A stretch of 64,000 nt of DNA from Flavobacterium sp. UBA7665 (GCA_002483285.1 DLHP01000004.1:227389-291388); one strand, 5' to 3'. Positions 35,738 through 45,529 are shown, numbered from the stretch's first letter. Made by a program: numbers and translations. Notes: generated from the sequence alone by a model not told the origin.

Positions 35738-36729
35738 CGTCTTTTGAGCTTGTATTGGCCGGTGAGTTGGTTGTAAAATTTGTAGAGGTTTTCGGTTACG
35801 ATTAGTTTGGCCGTGAGCCGCTTTGGGTTTTCGAGTGAGAAACGCTGGATGATCCTGCTGTTGATATCTTTTTTGAGTCCCGAATTGCCAAAAAGCAGCA
35901 AGTCTGGGTCGTATTCAAACAATTCATCGATGAGCCTGCGCGAAATTCCCCTATCCGAAAAAGGGAAGGCAAACAGCGAGTAACCCACACCAAAATTGGT
36001 CTTGACCCATTCTATAGAACCAATGATTTCGGCCTTTTGCTGTTCGTGCGTAAGCTGCACCAATGGTGGATGCGATAATGTGTGCCCGCCAAAATAAAAG
36101 CCCGCTTCAAGCATTTCGGCAATTTGCGATTTAGAAATATACGGACGTTGCGACTTGAGGTAGGCGTTGATATCCATCCCCAATGCTTTTACCACTTGCT
36201 TAATTTTATCGCGCTGGGCATAAGGTGTGGCTTTGATTTTTTGTATGAGGTCTTTGGGATTGGTGTTTGCGAATCCCAGTATCGTGCAAACTTTATCCAC
36301 CTCGGTGGCTGCGAAACCGTGATTGCCGAGGTGATTGATAATAAGGCTAATGTCGTGCTTGTAAAGGCTCTCGTTATTGTCTACAAAATCAGGATTAATG
36401 AAAAACACAGCCTTGATATTTTTCTCTTTGAGGATTGGAAAAATGACCGAATAAATTTCCTCGAGCCCATCGTCAAAAGTGAGCAAAAAGCAATTTTTGG
36501 TTTTTACCTGTTGCAATAAATCCTTAGGGTCGAGCGGTTTGTAGGTTTGGAGCAGCAAATCAAGGTCTCTCCTAAATTGTCCAATATTTTTATAAGGATA
36601 CAGGTTCTCAATATGTGCCACCTTGTCATTTCTCACCAAGTGATAATACGGAAAAACCGATTGGTTCCTGAACCGCGATAAAAATCCGCCCGGGGCAATT
36701 TTATATAAACTTTCTTTGATGATTCCCAT
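35734..36729 (-). CDS. Polysaccharide deacetylase (NodB-homology) family protein
   Basis: 331 residues with the NodB-homology signatures: TFDDG (FLLTFDDGLEE, about residues 80-90), the zinc-ligand motif in FGGHTLSHPPL, and FAFPFSDRG later. No signal peptide is evident, so it probably acts at the cytoplasmic side or on precursors. Members remove N- or O-acetyl groups from polysaccharides. It is the first gene of a two-gene minus-strand unit with the acetyltransferase-like gene. Confidence 0.87.
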   Translation of the reverse strand: MGIIKESLYKIAPGGFLSRFRNQSVFPYYHLVRNDKVAHIENLYPYKNIGQFRRDLDLLLQTYKPLDPKDLLQQVKTKNCFLLTFDDGLEEIYSVIFPILKEKNIKAVFFINPDFVDNNESLYKHDISLIINHLGNHGFAATEVDKVCTILGFANTNPKDLIQKIKATPYAQRDKIKQVVKALGMDINAYLKSQRPYISKSQIAEMLEAGFYFGGHTLSHPPLVQLTHEQQKAEIIGSIEWVKTNFGVGYSLFAFPFSDRGISRRLIDELFEYDPDLLLFGNSGLKKDINSRIIQRFSLENPKRLTAKLIVTENLYKFYNQLTGQYKLKRR

Positions 36730-36793
36730 GCCCTAAAATTAAAATCTCTGATACAATTATCAGCGTCTTTGCCTACTTAATTTCGGCGTTGGC

Positions 36794-37774
36794 TTAATGC
36801 CCTACAAGGATTTTCCTGGTCAGGCTCGTTTGGTCACTTTTGACAGTCACGAAATACAGGCCGGGAACAAAATGTGCGACATCAATTTCAGGAAGAAAAT
36901 CGCCAGAATACAACGCTTGCCCTACCGAATTGTATACCGCGAACGATTGGATGTTCTGTAAATCGGATTGAATGTGCAGCTTGTCATTGGCCGGATTCGG
37001 ATAAAGCACCAGTCCTTTGCCAGAAACGCTTGCAAATTGATCAGTTGGCAACATCAGGCACAGTTGGCTAATTTCTTCGCTGGTGAGCGCTCGGTTCCAA
37101 TATTCAAAATCGTCGACGTATCCTTCGAGGTAATCGGTTGGATCATCCAAATTGCGGTCATGCCTGCCAATACAGCCCGGATTGGCAGAATACACGAGTG
37201 AACCGCCAGATCCCGAGTAAGCACCATCGGTGATATTTTCGCAATCGAAATATATTTTCATATCGGTTGCCGAACTGACCACAACCACCAAATGGTACCA
37301 AACGTTAATATCAATAGGCTTCTGGCACAAAAAAGTTTGCCGTGTGCCCGGAGAATAACTGTAGACGCCGTTCCCGTAATTGATAGCGTGCGCAGTGTTG
37401 GTGAGTGACGAATTGAACCAGACACCCGTACAACGATTGGCCTCAAACGACGTATTGAATACCACCTGTCGATGATAATCCTCGCTCAGGTATTTGACAT
37501 AAAACGAAAACGTAACCGGCAAATCGGGTTTGAGCGACGTAAGATTGGGGAAATTCATATAACTGTTGGTCCCGTTAAAATAAGCCGCCGAATTGGGATG
37601 CCCGAACCGATCGTTACCATAAGTGAGCGCAAACGACGTTCCGTGGTACCCGTTCCCGCTACTGTCGTTGGTGTTGCCGTCAAAGTTATACTTGAGTAAT
37701 AAGCCCTGTTGCAAGTCTTGCGCAAACAAATGCGCATTAAATAAGAAAAACAATGCGATACCCAATTGTCTCAT
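36794..37774 (-). CDS. LamG-domain T9SS-secreted protein
   Basis: 326 residues: signal peptide MRQLGIALFFLFNAHLFAQ, a concanavalin-like LamG domain (about 25-240; LLLKYNFDGNTNDSSGNGYH at its start and YLEGYVDDFEYWNRALTSEE at its end) and a type A T9SS sorting domain (LVLYPNPANDKLHIQSDLQN ... TRKILVGH). It is expected on the cell surface, binding a glycan. It has a divergent promoter shared with the glycosyltransferase region. Confidence 0.92.
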   Translation of the reverse strand: MRQLGIALFFLFNAHLFAQDLQQGLLLKYNFDGNTNDSSGNGYHGTSFALTYGNDRFGHPNSAAYFNGTNSYMNFPNLTSLKPDLPVTFSFYVKYLSEDYHRQVVFNTSFEANRCTGVWFNSSLTNTAHAINYGNGVYSYSPGTRQTFLCQKPIDINVWYHLVVVVSSATDMKIYFDCENITDGAYSGSGGSLVYSANPGCIGRHDRNLDDPTDYLEGYVDDFEYWNRALTSEEISQLCLMLPTDQFASVSGKGLVLYPNPANDKLHIQSDLQNIQSFAVYNSVGQALYSGDFLPEIDVAHFVPGLYFVTVKSDQTSLTRKILVGH

Positions 37775-37796
37775 AGTCTATCGGTTTGGTGTCAAA

Positions 37797-37804
37797 CAAA
37801 TGTA
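37797..37804 (-). promoter_or_regulatory. -7 promoter element of LamG gene
   Basis: Minus strand TACATTTG, 22 nt before the start codon. Confidence 0.6.
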
Positions 37805-37869
37805 GCAGAAAAACGGTACGCTGTAACAGAACCTGCTCGGAAAGTGCTGCTTTTTTTGAATTTTATCGA

Positions 37870-37877
37870 TAGCTTTG
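37870..37877 (+). promoter_or_regulatory. -7 promoter element of glycosyltransferase gene
   Basis: TAGCTTTG, 17 nt before the ATG at 37895; supports that ATG over the upstream in-frame ATG at 37766. Confidence 0.6.
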
Positions 37878-37894
37878 CAGCACTTCGGATGCTT

Positions 37895-38746
37895 ATGAAA
37901 TATTACATTGTCATTCCCGCACACAATGAAGCTTCGTTTATCGGGCTCACCTTGCAATCATTGGTTTCGCAGACCGTTTTGCCCCAAAAAATTGTGGTGG
38001 TCGATGACCATTCTACCGATAATACAGCCCAAATCGTACGTGATTTTGCACAAGAACATGCGTTTGTCGGATTGGTACAGGCCACTTCCGAAGCCATTCA
38101 TTTACCCGGAAGCAAAGTCATTGGCGCGTTCCAGAAAGGACTCGATACTTTAGACACCAACTATGATTTCATCGTCAAACTAGATGCAGACCTGATTTTA
38201 CCCAACAATTATTTTGAAACGATCATCCAACATTTTAAGTCGGACGCGAAGATCGGGATGGTGGGCGGATTTGCTTACATTGAACGAAATGGCGATTGGA
38301 TTTTAGAAAACCTCACAGACAAAGACCACATCCGCGGCGCGTTCAAAGCCTACCGGAAATCCTGTTTTGAGCAGATTGGCGGTCTCAAACCGGCGATGGG
38401 CTGGGACACGGTAGACGAACTCCTCTGCAAATTCTACGGTTGGCAAGTCGTGACCGATGAAAGCCTCAAAGTCAAACACCTCAAACCCACGGGCGCCAAT
38501 TACAACAAAACCGCGCGTTACAAACAAGGCGAAGCGTTTTACAGTTTGGGTTACGGTTTTTGGATTACGGCAATCGCATCGGGTAAACTGGCCATGATGA
38601 AGAAAAAACCATTGTTGTTTTTAGATTATATGATGGGATTTTTTAAAGCGAAATTGGCCGGGAAGCCGTTGTTGGTTAGCAAAGAACAGGCAAAGTTCAT
38701 TCGGAATTATCGATTGGGTAAAATGAAAGGAAAGCTTTTTGGATAA
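37895..38746 (+). CDS. Glycosyltransferase family 2 protein
   Basis: From the ATG at 37895 the protein has 283 residues and begins directly with the GT2 fold: MKYYIVIPAHNEASFIG, VVVDDHSTDNTAQIV (nucleotide-binding aspartate), DFIVKLDADLILPNNYF (DxD) and MGWDTVDELLCKFYG (acceptor-side ED-like motif). There is one hydrophobic segment near the C-terminus. It likely adds a sugar to a cell-surface glycan. The frame is open further upstream to 37766, but those residues do not belong to the family and precede the -7 element. Confidence 0.88.
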   Translation: MKYYIVIPAHNEASFIGLTLQSLVSQTVLPQKIVVVDDHSTDNTAQIVRDFAQEHAFVGLVQATSEAIHLPGSKVIGAFQKGLDTLDTNYDFIVKLDADLILPNNYFETIIQHFKSDAKIGMVGGFAYIERNGDWILENLTDKDHIRGAFKAYRKSCFEQIGGLKPAMGWDTVDELLCKFYGWQVVTDESLKVKHLKPTGANYNKTARYKQGEAFYSLGYGFWITAIASGKLAMMKKKPLLFLDYMMGFFKAKLAGKPLLVSKEQAKFIRNYRLGKMKGKLFG

Positions 38747-38780
38747 CGGATTCTTGGAATTGGAACGGTGGCTCACGTTA

Positions 38781-38899
38781 GCGATTGCAGCGGTATCCTT
38801 TATTGGAGCGCAGCGCAAATAAAGATATAGCGGAAAGCGCGGCGCGAGGCACGAAGCGCAACGCCACCCGAGGCCAAAGGCCGAACTGAGCGAAGCTAT
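38781..38899 (+). repeat. Dispersed intergenic palindromic repeat, copy 4
   Basis: GCGATTGCAGCGGTATCCTT, hairpin segment, AAAGATATAGCGGAAAGCGC, then GGCGCGAGGCACGAAGCGCA and a tail with GAGGCCAAAGGCC. It lies between the glycosyltransferase and mlaE-like genes. Confidence 0.8.
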
Positions 38900-38928
38900 A
38901 AAAAAATCCCAAAAACGCATCATTGCGC

Positions 38929-38949
38929 ATTCATAATTCACAATTCATA
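38929..38949. repeat. Heptamer tandem array upstream of mlaE-like gene
   Basis: ATTCATA, ATTCACA, ATTCATA, followed closely by a -7-like TATCTTAG (38952-38959) and 26 bp from the start codon. Confidence 0.8.
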
Positions 38950-38975
38950 ACTATCTTAGCCCTTATTAAAAAAAT

Positions 38976-39722
38976 ATGATGCTCGTACGGTATTTATCGC
39001 AGATTGGGAAGTACTTTTTGATGTGGAAAGAGATTTTCAACAAGCCTACCAAATGGTCTGTGATGAAAGGCCTGATCCTTAAGGAAATTGACGATTTGAT
39101 TATCGGTTCGTTGGGAATTGTGGCGTTTATTTCATTTTTTGTGGGTGGCGTTGTAGCGATCCAGACCGCGCTTAACCTCACCAATCCTTTGATTCCTAAA
39201 TATTTGATTGGTTTTGCCACGCGGCAATCGGTGATATTGGAGTTTGCCCCGACGTTCATCTCGATCGTTATGGCTGGGAAAATGGGTTCGTTCATCACGT
39301 CTAGTATCGGGACGATGCGCGTGACTGAGCAAATCGATGCGCTCGAAGTCATGGGCGTCAACTCACTCAATTACCTCGTATTTCCCAAACTCATGGCGCT
39401 GCTGCTCTACCCTTTTGTGATTGGGATTTCTATGTTCCTTGGGATTTTGGGTGGTTGGATTGCAGCGGTTTATGGCGGATTTGGGACTAGTGCCGAATTT
39501 GTGGGCGGCTTGCAGCAGGATTTTGTGCCTTTCCATATTGCTTATGCGTTTATCAAGACGTTTATTTTTGCGCTTTTGCTCGCGACCATTCCTTCTTTTC
39601 ACGGTTATTTCATGAAAGGCGGCGCTTTAGAAGTTGGAAAAGCCAGTACGGTTTCGTTCGTATGGACTTCGGTGACGATCATCCTGATGAACTATATATT
39701 AACGCAATTGCTTTTGACATGA
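38976..39722 (+). CDS. MlaE-type ABC transporter permease
   Basis: 248 residues with about five membrane helices. The MlaE/YrbE family is seen in FFVGGVVAIQTALNLTNPL, ATRQSVILEFAPTFISIVMA and EQIDALEVMGVNSLNYLVFP. These permeases serve lipid trafficking between the outer and inner membrane together with an MCE-domain substrate protein. The ATPase gene overlaps the stop codon (ATGA). No MCE-domain gene follows here, since a convergent T9SS gene ends 10 bp after the ATPase; the partner must be encoded elsewhere. Confidence 0.92.
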   Translation: MMLVRYLSQIGKYFLMWKEIFNKPTKWSVMKGLILKEIDDLIIGSLGIVAFISFFVGGVVAIQTALNLTNPLIPKYLIGFATRQSVILEFAPTFISIVMAGKMGSFITSSIGTMRVTEQIDALEVMGVNSLNYLVFPKLMALLLYPFVIGISMFLGILGGWIAAVYGGFGTSAEFVGGLQQDFVPFHIAYAFIKTFIFALLLATIPSFHGYFMKGGALEVGKASTVSFVWTSVTIILMNYILTQLLLT

Positions 39723-40483
39723 TAGAGGTGAATAATGTCGAGAAATCATTCGGCGGACAAAAAGTACTCAAGGGCATTTCTACGGTTTTTGAAACAGGGA
39801 AAACCAACCTGATTATTGGACAATCGGGATCGGGAAAGACGGTATTGCTCAAATGCCTGCTCGGAATTTTCACCCCAGACTCGGGTACGATTTCTTTTGA
39901 CGGACGCATTTACACCGATTTGAGTGCCGATGAAAAACGCGCCCTGCGTACAGAAATCGGTATGGTATTTCAAGGTAGTGCGTTGTTTGACTCGATGACT
40001 GTGGCGCAGAATGTAGGGTTTCCGCTCAGGATGTTTACCAAGAGTTCTAAATCTGAAATCAGCGACCGCGTGGATTTTGCGCTCAAACGCGTGAACCTGA
40101 TTGATGCGCACCACAAATTGCCGTCGGAGATTTCGGGCGGTATGCAAAAAAGGGTGGCCATTGCGCGCGCGATTGTAAACAATCCCAAGTATTTGTTTTG
40201 CGACGAACCCAACTCCGGGCTCGATCCTAACACTTCTATGTTGATTGACAACCTGATTAAGGAAATTACAGAAGAGTATGACATCACTACGGTCATCAAC
40301 TCGCACGATATGAACTCGGTCATGGAAATTGGCGAGAACATCATCTTCCTCAAAAATGGCATCAAAGAATGGCAAGGCACCAAGGATGAGATTTTTAAAA
40401 CAGACAACCAGGCGATTGTTGATTTTGTTTACTCGTCAAACTTGTTCAAGAAAGTGCGCGAGGCACAACTCAAAGGCGGCTAA
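39719..40483 (+). CDS. MlaF-type ABC transporter ATP-binding protein
   Basis: From the ATG at 39719 (overlapping the permease stop) the protein has 254 residues and starts MIEVNNVEKSFGGQKVLKG, as expected. Walker A is GQSGSGKTVLLK, the signature is ISGGMQKRVAIARA, and Walker B is YLFCDEPNSGLDP. The ISGGMQKR form is typical of MlaF. It drives lipid transport with the MlaE-like permease. The longer frame beginning at 39662 lies inside the permease gene and is not used. Confidence 0.93.
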   Translation: MIEVNNVEKSFGGQKVLKGISTVFETGKTNLIIGQSGSGKTVLLKCLLGIFTPDSGTISFDGRIYTDLSADEKRALRTEIGMVFQGSALFDSMTVAQNVGFPLRMFTKSSKSEISDRVDFALKRVNLIDAHHKLPSEISGGMQKRVAIARAIVNNPKYLFCDEPNSGLDPNTSMLIDNLIKEITEEYDITTVINSHDMNSVMEIGENIIFLKNGIKEWQGTKDEIFKTDNQAIVDFVYSSNLFKKVREAQLKGG

Positions 40484-40492
40484 AAACCGCGG

Positions 40493-43400
40493 CTACCAAG
40501 CTTGTTTGAATACCCATCCCTGTTTTTCATCTCCGGTCCTGAGGTAAATAATGTAGTAATACGTTGAATCGGGCAACTCCCCGCCGTGCATGTTTTGGCC
40601 ATGCCACTCATCAAGGTAATTGTTGGCTTCGTAAACCAACCTGCCCCAACGGCTGTATATCTCCAGTCGTTTCACATCCAAGCCCGACAGATTAAAATTC
40701 TGGTTGAAATCGTCGCCATTTGGCGTGATGACGTTGGGGATGGTGCATAGCGTATTGGTTACCTGCACCGATTGCTCAACAGTACAACCTTCGTCGTTGG
40801 TTACGGTTACCGTGTAAAATCCGAGTGTTCCTCCGGTGAGGTTGACCGGATTCCCTGTGGCGCTGAAATTATTCGGGCCGCTCCACGAATACGAATCGTA
40901 TTGCGTGCCCAGAGATTCATTGGGTTTCACAGCCAGTGTAAAAGTTCCTGATACACAACCTGCATCAATTTTAAAATCGGGCAGCGGTGCTACATCGAGC
41001 GTAACGGCCGCCGAAGATTCGCAGCCATTGAGGTTGACCGTTACAGTATACGTCCCGCCGTTGGCAGTCGTGCTGTTTTGGATAATCGGATTTTGAAGAT
41101 TTGAACTAAAATTATCGGGCCCGACCCATTGGTAAGTGGCTCCGGCAATATCATCAACCTGCAACTCGATGGTTTCATCGGTACAGAACGCCTGGCCGAC
41201 ATTGATTACGGGATCGCTGGGTGTTGGATTGAGGTGTATGGTCACGTTGGCCGTATCGGTAAGGTTGCACGCACCATTGCTTACCGAATATACAAACGAA
41301 TAAGTACCATAGGCAATGGCATTTGGTGCCCAGTTGTTGGCGTTTAGCGCGCCGCTGGCCGTTGTTTCTGTCCAGGTTCCTCCGGTATCATAGGGCGTTC
41401 CAAGTAGCGTGAACAAATCGATATTGGCAGAGTTGCCGCAGACAATCCGGTTGCCATCGGCACCCGCATTCGGCACGACCGAGGGCGAAACCACGTAAGG
41501 AATGGTCATGTCTATACACGACAAATTACTTGTAGAATAAATCCTGACATAGTACGTTCCCGGTGTCGTAGCATTTGAAAATGGAGTAAAAGCCAGTTCA
41601 TTAGTGGTACTTAAAATCGTACCCGGCGCATTGGCGTTCCACCATTGGTAACTCAGGAAGGAAACTGCCTGAACAGACAGTTTTGCGTTTTGGCCTTCGC
41701 AAAGATTATTGGGAAAAACCGCCGGCGGTTCGAGCGTTGTAATATCGAGCAGCCTATTGACAATATTGCCGCAACTGTCTTCTACCTGAAAATTATAAAT
41801 GCCGGATGCGAGCCCTGAGAAAATATTTGAGCTGCCGTTGTCTACCAAAAGAGGAATCCCGTCTTTCTCGGTAATCCGATAAATGTAAGGCGCTACACCT
41901 GCAGCGGTGATGAACACATCGTAACTGCTATTGCTGCAGGGAACTGCTCCCGTTGAAACGATACTGAGCTCGTTATTGAATTCAAACTCCCTAATAGAAA
42001 TGAAACAATTGGTGTAGACCGCTGGGTTTCCGTTGTCAAAAATAACGACGCGCTTAAGAACCCTGAAAGTTCCCAACGCCGCAATATTATAGTTTATGGC
42101 CTGATTGACGATGCGGTAAGAGTTAATATTGGTAGGAATTGTGCCGGCGGCGTAAACCACTCCGGTAAGCGGATGTTCCCAATTGCCCGTCGCCGGGTTA
42201 AATCGCTGCAACCAAAATTCCTGTACAAACGGCGGTGCTTCTACATAACGCAAATCGAGGTCGAAAGAACCACAGTTGGCAATCACATTGACCTCATTGA
42301 CTGAAACCTGCGAACCTGGCAATTGGACAGTCACGTCATTTTCTATATCACACAAGTCTTTTGTATGGAAGATGTAGGTGCCCTGTGGCAGCGAGTTCAT
42401 AAAGAAAATACCCGTAGCCGGAACAATATTAAAAGAAACGTCGTACGGCAAGGCAAACCCAAATCCAGCCGGAGCACTGGTAATGATTACCTGTACCAGT
42501 TTAGAGATTGGGCTTTTCATACGCATAGATCCCACACCGATTTCGCAACCTCTTAAAAATTCTACGGTGGGCACGTTTTGGTTGGTGCCTGGAGAAATTG
42601 TTGCGCTCACCGGTGGATATACCGTCCCACAGGCATCAGTAACGACAAAGGTATAATTCCCCAACGGCAACCCGGTAACTCGACAAGTAGTGGCAGAGAC
42701 TATGAAACTACTCACGTCATAGGGAACCGCATTCGGATAAGAAGCCGGCGCAGCCGTCATAACGACAGAAGCAATCGGCGGCGCATTTGTGAGTGTTATG
42801 GTAACGCTCCCGTTGGTACTGCAAGCCGGAACGATGGAGCCCACGGCAATCAATTCTGGAACTGCCGGTAAGATGGTGACCGTTCGGGTATAGGGATCGC
42901 CACAAACATTGACACCAGTAAACACATAGGTTCCCGGTACAGTTGGCAGGTACATGGAAAAGATTCCGCCAGAAATCATCGCCGACATATCTTCTGGGAC
43001 CATGCCAGGATAGCCTGCGGGTGCTGAGGTCAACACGACTGTGGCCGGCGCAATTCCCTCGTCTGGGATAAATACGTAGTAACGCGGCACACAGTTCTCA
43101 TAAAGCGCCACGAGCTTATGGTCTGTAATTTTCTTGATAATGTTGGCCGACGCTTCGACCGTCCTACCACAGGCATCGGTCACTTGGATCACATAATTCC
43201 CCTCAGGTAGCTCGTGCTGGGAATTGGGGACATACGAAGTCTGGAGTCCGGCAAATGGGCCCGGATGCCCCGGATTGAAATCTGCGGGATTGAAACCCGC
43301 CGGTGCCGAAATAAAATTAACCGTAAAAGGTGACCGCATATTGCACAGGCCGATATTGAGCTGCTTGTCGCACAAATCAACGGGGTCGGCAGTAAAGCTA

Positions 43401-44299
43401 ACCGTAGGCAGCATTTGCAAGAGATAGGAACGCGGTAACACATTCCCGCACGCGTCGGTGACACGGATGATCACCTGATACGAAGCAACATCGTGGTAAG
43501 GGATGGTAAACGGTACATTGATTTGTGACGCACTGCCCGAACTGATGGTTTGGTAAAGCCCGACCGCAGGAAACCCTTGCGCAATCAGGACGAGTTCAAT
43601 CTGCAGCGGATAACCGATTGCGGTATTTGCCAACGCCGCAATATCAAACGAAATGTTTTTGGTATTGCAATCGATCAGGTCACAATTCTGGACGAGGGCC
43701 ACACTGATATTGGGCGGTGGCGGCTCAAAGTGATACGCCTGCACGACTCCATCTCCACAATTGTCGTTGACGCGGACCACATAGTCGCCTGGCGGCAAAC
43801 CCGAAAAAACATTGGACGACTGCGGCGGAAAAGTCACCGGCCCCGAAATAATCTCATAGCCCACCGGGTTACCTTGCGTGGCATTGACTGTCATACTGGC
43901 TGTAGTGCCGCAATAGGGTGCCGGCTGACCCGCAATATTGAATACAACAGGTACAATTTGGTTGTCAATGTGTAAATCAACCTGCTGGATGTTGCTTTGG
44001 CCGCCGAGTGATTGGATGGCCACAATGCGATAATCGCCTGCGGTGAGTCCTCCTAATGTGTTGGCACTGGTCACAGCAATCGGCGTAATGGTATCGGGCA
44101 ATTTGAAAATGCGGTAAATCAGGGTTGCGCCGGGATCGGTACCGCTTACCGTATAGGTGATTGAAGCGTTTGCAGTACAGGTTTCATTGGTCGCGGTTCC
44201 GGCGAGCGTAAAATTGGGCAACTGGCCAAAAGCAAGTTGGGTAAAAAACATTGCCGTTAGAAAAAGTAAAAAGCTACTGAACCGAAATTGTCGCGACAT
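40493..44299 (-). CDS. Large T9SS type B-sorted surface protein
   Basis: 1268 residues with signal peptide region MSRQFRFSSFLLFLTAMFFT...AFGQ. The middle consists of many immunoglobulin-like units of about 90 residues with recurring phrases such as DACGN, LPQGTYIFHT and CSTNGSVTITL. Near residue 900-1180 there are PKD/Ig-like units (GTPYDTGGTWTETTASG). The last roughly 85 residues are a gliding-motility-type (type B) sorting domain: NVITPNGDDFNQNFNLSGLD, RLEIYSRWGRLVYEANNY, DSTYYYIIYLRTG. It is predicted to be exported by T9SS and anchored or released; possible adhesin. A short inverted repeat lies in front of the start. Confidence 0.92.
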   Translation of the reverse strand: MSRQFRFSSFLLFLTAMFFTQLAFGQLPNFTLAGTATNETCTANASITYTVSGTDPGATLIYRIFKLPDTITPIAVTSANTLGGLTAGDYRIVAIQSLGGQSNIQQVDLHIDNQIVPVVFNIAGQPAPYCGTTASMTVNATQGNPVGYEIISGPVTFPPQSSNVFSGLPPGDYVVRVNDNCGDGVVQAYHFEPPPPNISVALVQNCDLIDCNTKNISFDIAALANTAIGYPLQIELVLIAQGFPAVGLYQTISSGSASQINVPFTIPYHDVASYQVIIRVTDACGNVLPRSYLLQMLPTVSFTADPVDLCDKQLNIGLCNMRSPFTVNFISAPAGFNPADFNPGHPGPFAGLQTSYVPNSQHELPEGNYVIQVTDACGRTVEASANIIKKITDHKLVALYENCVPRYYVFIPDEGIAPATVVLTSAPAGYPGMVPEDMSAMISGGIFSMYLPTVPGTYVFTGVNVCGDPYTRTVTILPAVPELIAVGSIVPACSTNGSVTITLTNAPPIASVVMTAAPASYPNAVPYDVSSFIVSATTCRVTGLPLGNYTFVVTDACGTVYPPVSATISPGTNQNVPTVEFLRGCEIGVGSMRMKSPISKLVQVIITSAPAGFGFALPYDVSFNIVPATGIFFMNSLPQGTYIFHTKDLCDIENDVTVQLPGSQVSVNEVNVIANCGSFDLDLRYVEAPPFVQEFWLQRFNPATGNWEHPLTGVVYAAGTIPTNINSYRIVNQAINYNIAALGTFRVLKRVVIFDNGNPAVYTNCFISIREFEFNNELSIVSTGAVPCSNSSYDVFITAAGVAPYIYRITEKDGIPLLVDNGSSNIFSGLASGIYNFQVEDSCGNIVNRLLDITTLEPPAVFPNNLCEGQNAKLSVQAVSFLSYQWWNANAPGTILSTTNELAFTPFSNATTPGTYYVRIYSTSNLSCIDMTIPYVVSPSVVPNAGADGNRIVCGNSANIDLFTLLGTPYDTGGTWTETTASGALNANNWAPNAIAYGTYSFVYSVSNGACNLTDTANVTIHLNPTPSDPVINVGQAFCTDETIELQVDDIAGATYQWVGPDNFSSNLQNPIIQNSTTANGGTYTVTVNLNGCESSAAVTLDVAPLPDFKIDAGCVSGTFTLAVKPNESLGTQYDSYSWSGPNNFSATGNPVNLTGGTLGFYTVTVTNDEGCTVEQSVQVTNTLCTIPNVITPNGDDFNQNFNLSGLDVKRLEIYSRWGRLVYEANNYLDEWHGQNMHGGELPDSTYYYIIYLRTGDEKQGWVFKQAW

Positions 44300-44324
44300 A
44301 GTAAGGGATTGATGAATGGTCTAA

Positions 44325-44343
44325 TGTAGTTTATTTAACTACA
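44325..44343. promoter_or_regulatory. Short inverted repeat upstream of type B T9SS gene
   Basis: TGTAGTT / AACTACA with a 5-nt spacer, 26-44 nt upstream of the start codon; possible operator, no regulator known. Confidence 0.35.
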
Positions 44344-44457
44344 CAAAACAATCCCGGTCGAGTATACCCTACTTTTGAATTATTATTCGAAAATCCACAA
44401 GGTCGAAAAAAATCGGCATTGGATGCTCCGAAAATCTTCAGCACAATGCGAAGTCGG

Positions 44458-45519
44458 TTACATATCTTTAGCCAATCCGGTAATGCGTTTGATATCCTGC
44501 TCCTTGCTCTTGGGATAAATCAGCAACACGTCCTCGCGATCTACAATGATATAATCGTCGAGCCCGTCAATGACAATAAGTTTTTTGGCATCGGTTCTAA
44601 TGATGTTGTTGCTCGCATTTTCAAGGATGACCCGCGCGTTTACTACCGCATTGTTGTGGTCGTCTTTTCCCAATTTATCGTGTAGCGAACCCCAGGTGCC
44701 GAGGTCGTTCCAGTCAAAAGTGGCCGGAAGTACATACACGTTTTTGGCGCTTTCCATGATGGCGTAGTCGATTGAAACATTCTCGGCCAAAGCATAGTTA
44801 TTCTCAATAAATTCTTTTTCGGCCGCGGTATTGTAACTGTCCCAACCTTGCTGGAACAAGCTGTTCATCGCGGGTTGGAATTGTGCGAAAGCCTCGGTCA
44901 CCGACTTGGCGCTCCAGATAAAAATACCGCCGTTCCATAGAAAATTCCCGCTGTCGAGAAACATCTTTGCGGTTTCATAATCGGGCTTTTCGCGAAACTG
45001 GTTTACCTTCTTGATGGGGTTGGTATCGTTTTTATCGAATTCGATGTAACCAAATCCAGTATTAGGGAACGTCGGTTGGATGCCCAAAGTCATGAGCGCG
45101 TTTTCTTTTTCGCAGAAATCGAAACACTGTTGCAGGTTCTCAGCGAAAACGTCTTCTTCTTCAATCCAGTGGTCACTTGGCGCCACCACCATCAAAGCGT
45201 CGGGATTCTGTTTTTGGATTTTGAGCGCCGCGTACAAAATGCAGGGTGCCGTATTGCGCATCGCGGGCTCGAGTAAAACCTGTTCGGGTTTCACCATGGG
45301 CAATTGCTCGAGTACGATGTCATTGTATCTTTCATTGGTAAGGATCAGGATGTTCTCTGCGGGAATCAGTTTGGCCAAACGCCCAAAAGTCTTCTGGATT
45401 AGGGTATCGCCTGCACCCAACATATCGTGGAATTGCTTTGGAAACTGCTCGGTGCTCACCGGCCAAAATCTTGAACCGACACCGCCGGCCATCAAGATCG
45501 CGTAATAATTCTTATTCAT
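44458..45519 (-). CDS. Mannose-1-phosphate guanylyltransferase
   Basis: 353 residues. The nucleotidyltransferase signature MAGGVGSRFWPVS and the segment VAPSDHWIEEEDVFAENLQQ define the GDP-mannose pyrophosphorylase family. WNGGIFIWSAKSVTEAFAQF and VLPATFDWNDLGTWGSLHDK are also standard. It supplies GDP-mannose for glycans. The C-terminal isomerase domain of bifunctional ManC/AlgA enzymes is absent, so it is the single-function type. It is followed on the same strand only by the far end of the T9SS gene, and preceded by the sprT-like gene 10 bp upstream. Confidence 0.95.
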   Translation of the reverse strand: MNKNYYAILMAGGVGSRFWPVSTEQFPKQFHDMLGAGDTLIQKTFGRLAKLIPAENILILTNERYNDIVLEQLPMVKPEQVLLEPAMRNTAPCILYAALKIQKQNPDALMVVAPSDHWIEEEDVFAENLQQCFDFCEKENALMTLGIQPTFPNTGFGYIEFDKNDTNPIKKVNQFREKPDYETAKMFLDSGNFLWNGGIFIWSAKSVTEAFAQFQPAMNSLFQQGWDSYNTAAEKEFIENNYALAENVSIDYAIMESAKNVYVLPATFDWNDLGTWGSLHDKLGKDDHNNAVVNARVILENASNNIIRTDAKKLIVIDGLDDYIIVDREDVLLIYPKSKEQDIKRITGLAKDM

Positions 45520-45529
45520 TTTTTTATTG

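Noticed and set aside
37766..37894. Upstream ATG for the family 2 glycosyltransferase
   Set aside because: The extra residues precede the -7 promoter element and are unlike the family, whose fold starts at MKYYIVIPAHNEA.
39662..39718. Longer N-terminus for the MlaF-like ATPase
   Set aside because: The added codons lie inside the permease gene, and the ATG overlapping the permease stop gives the normal family start.
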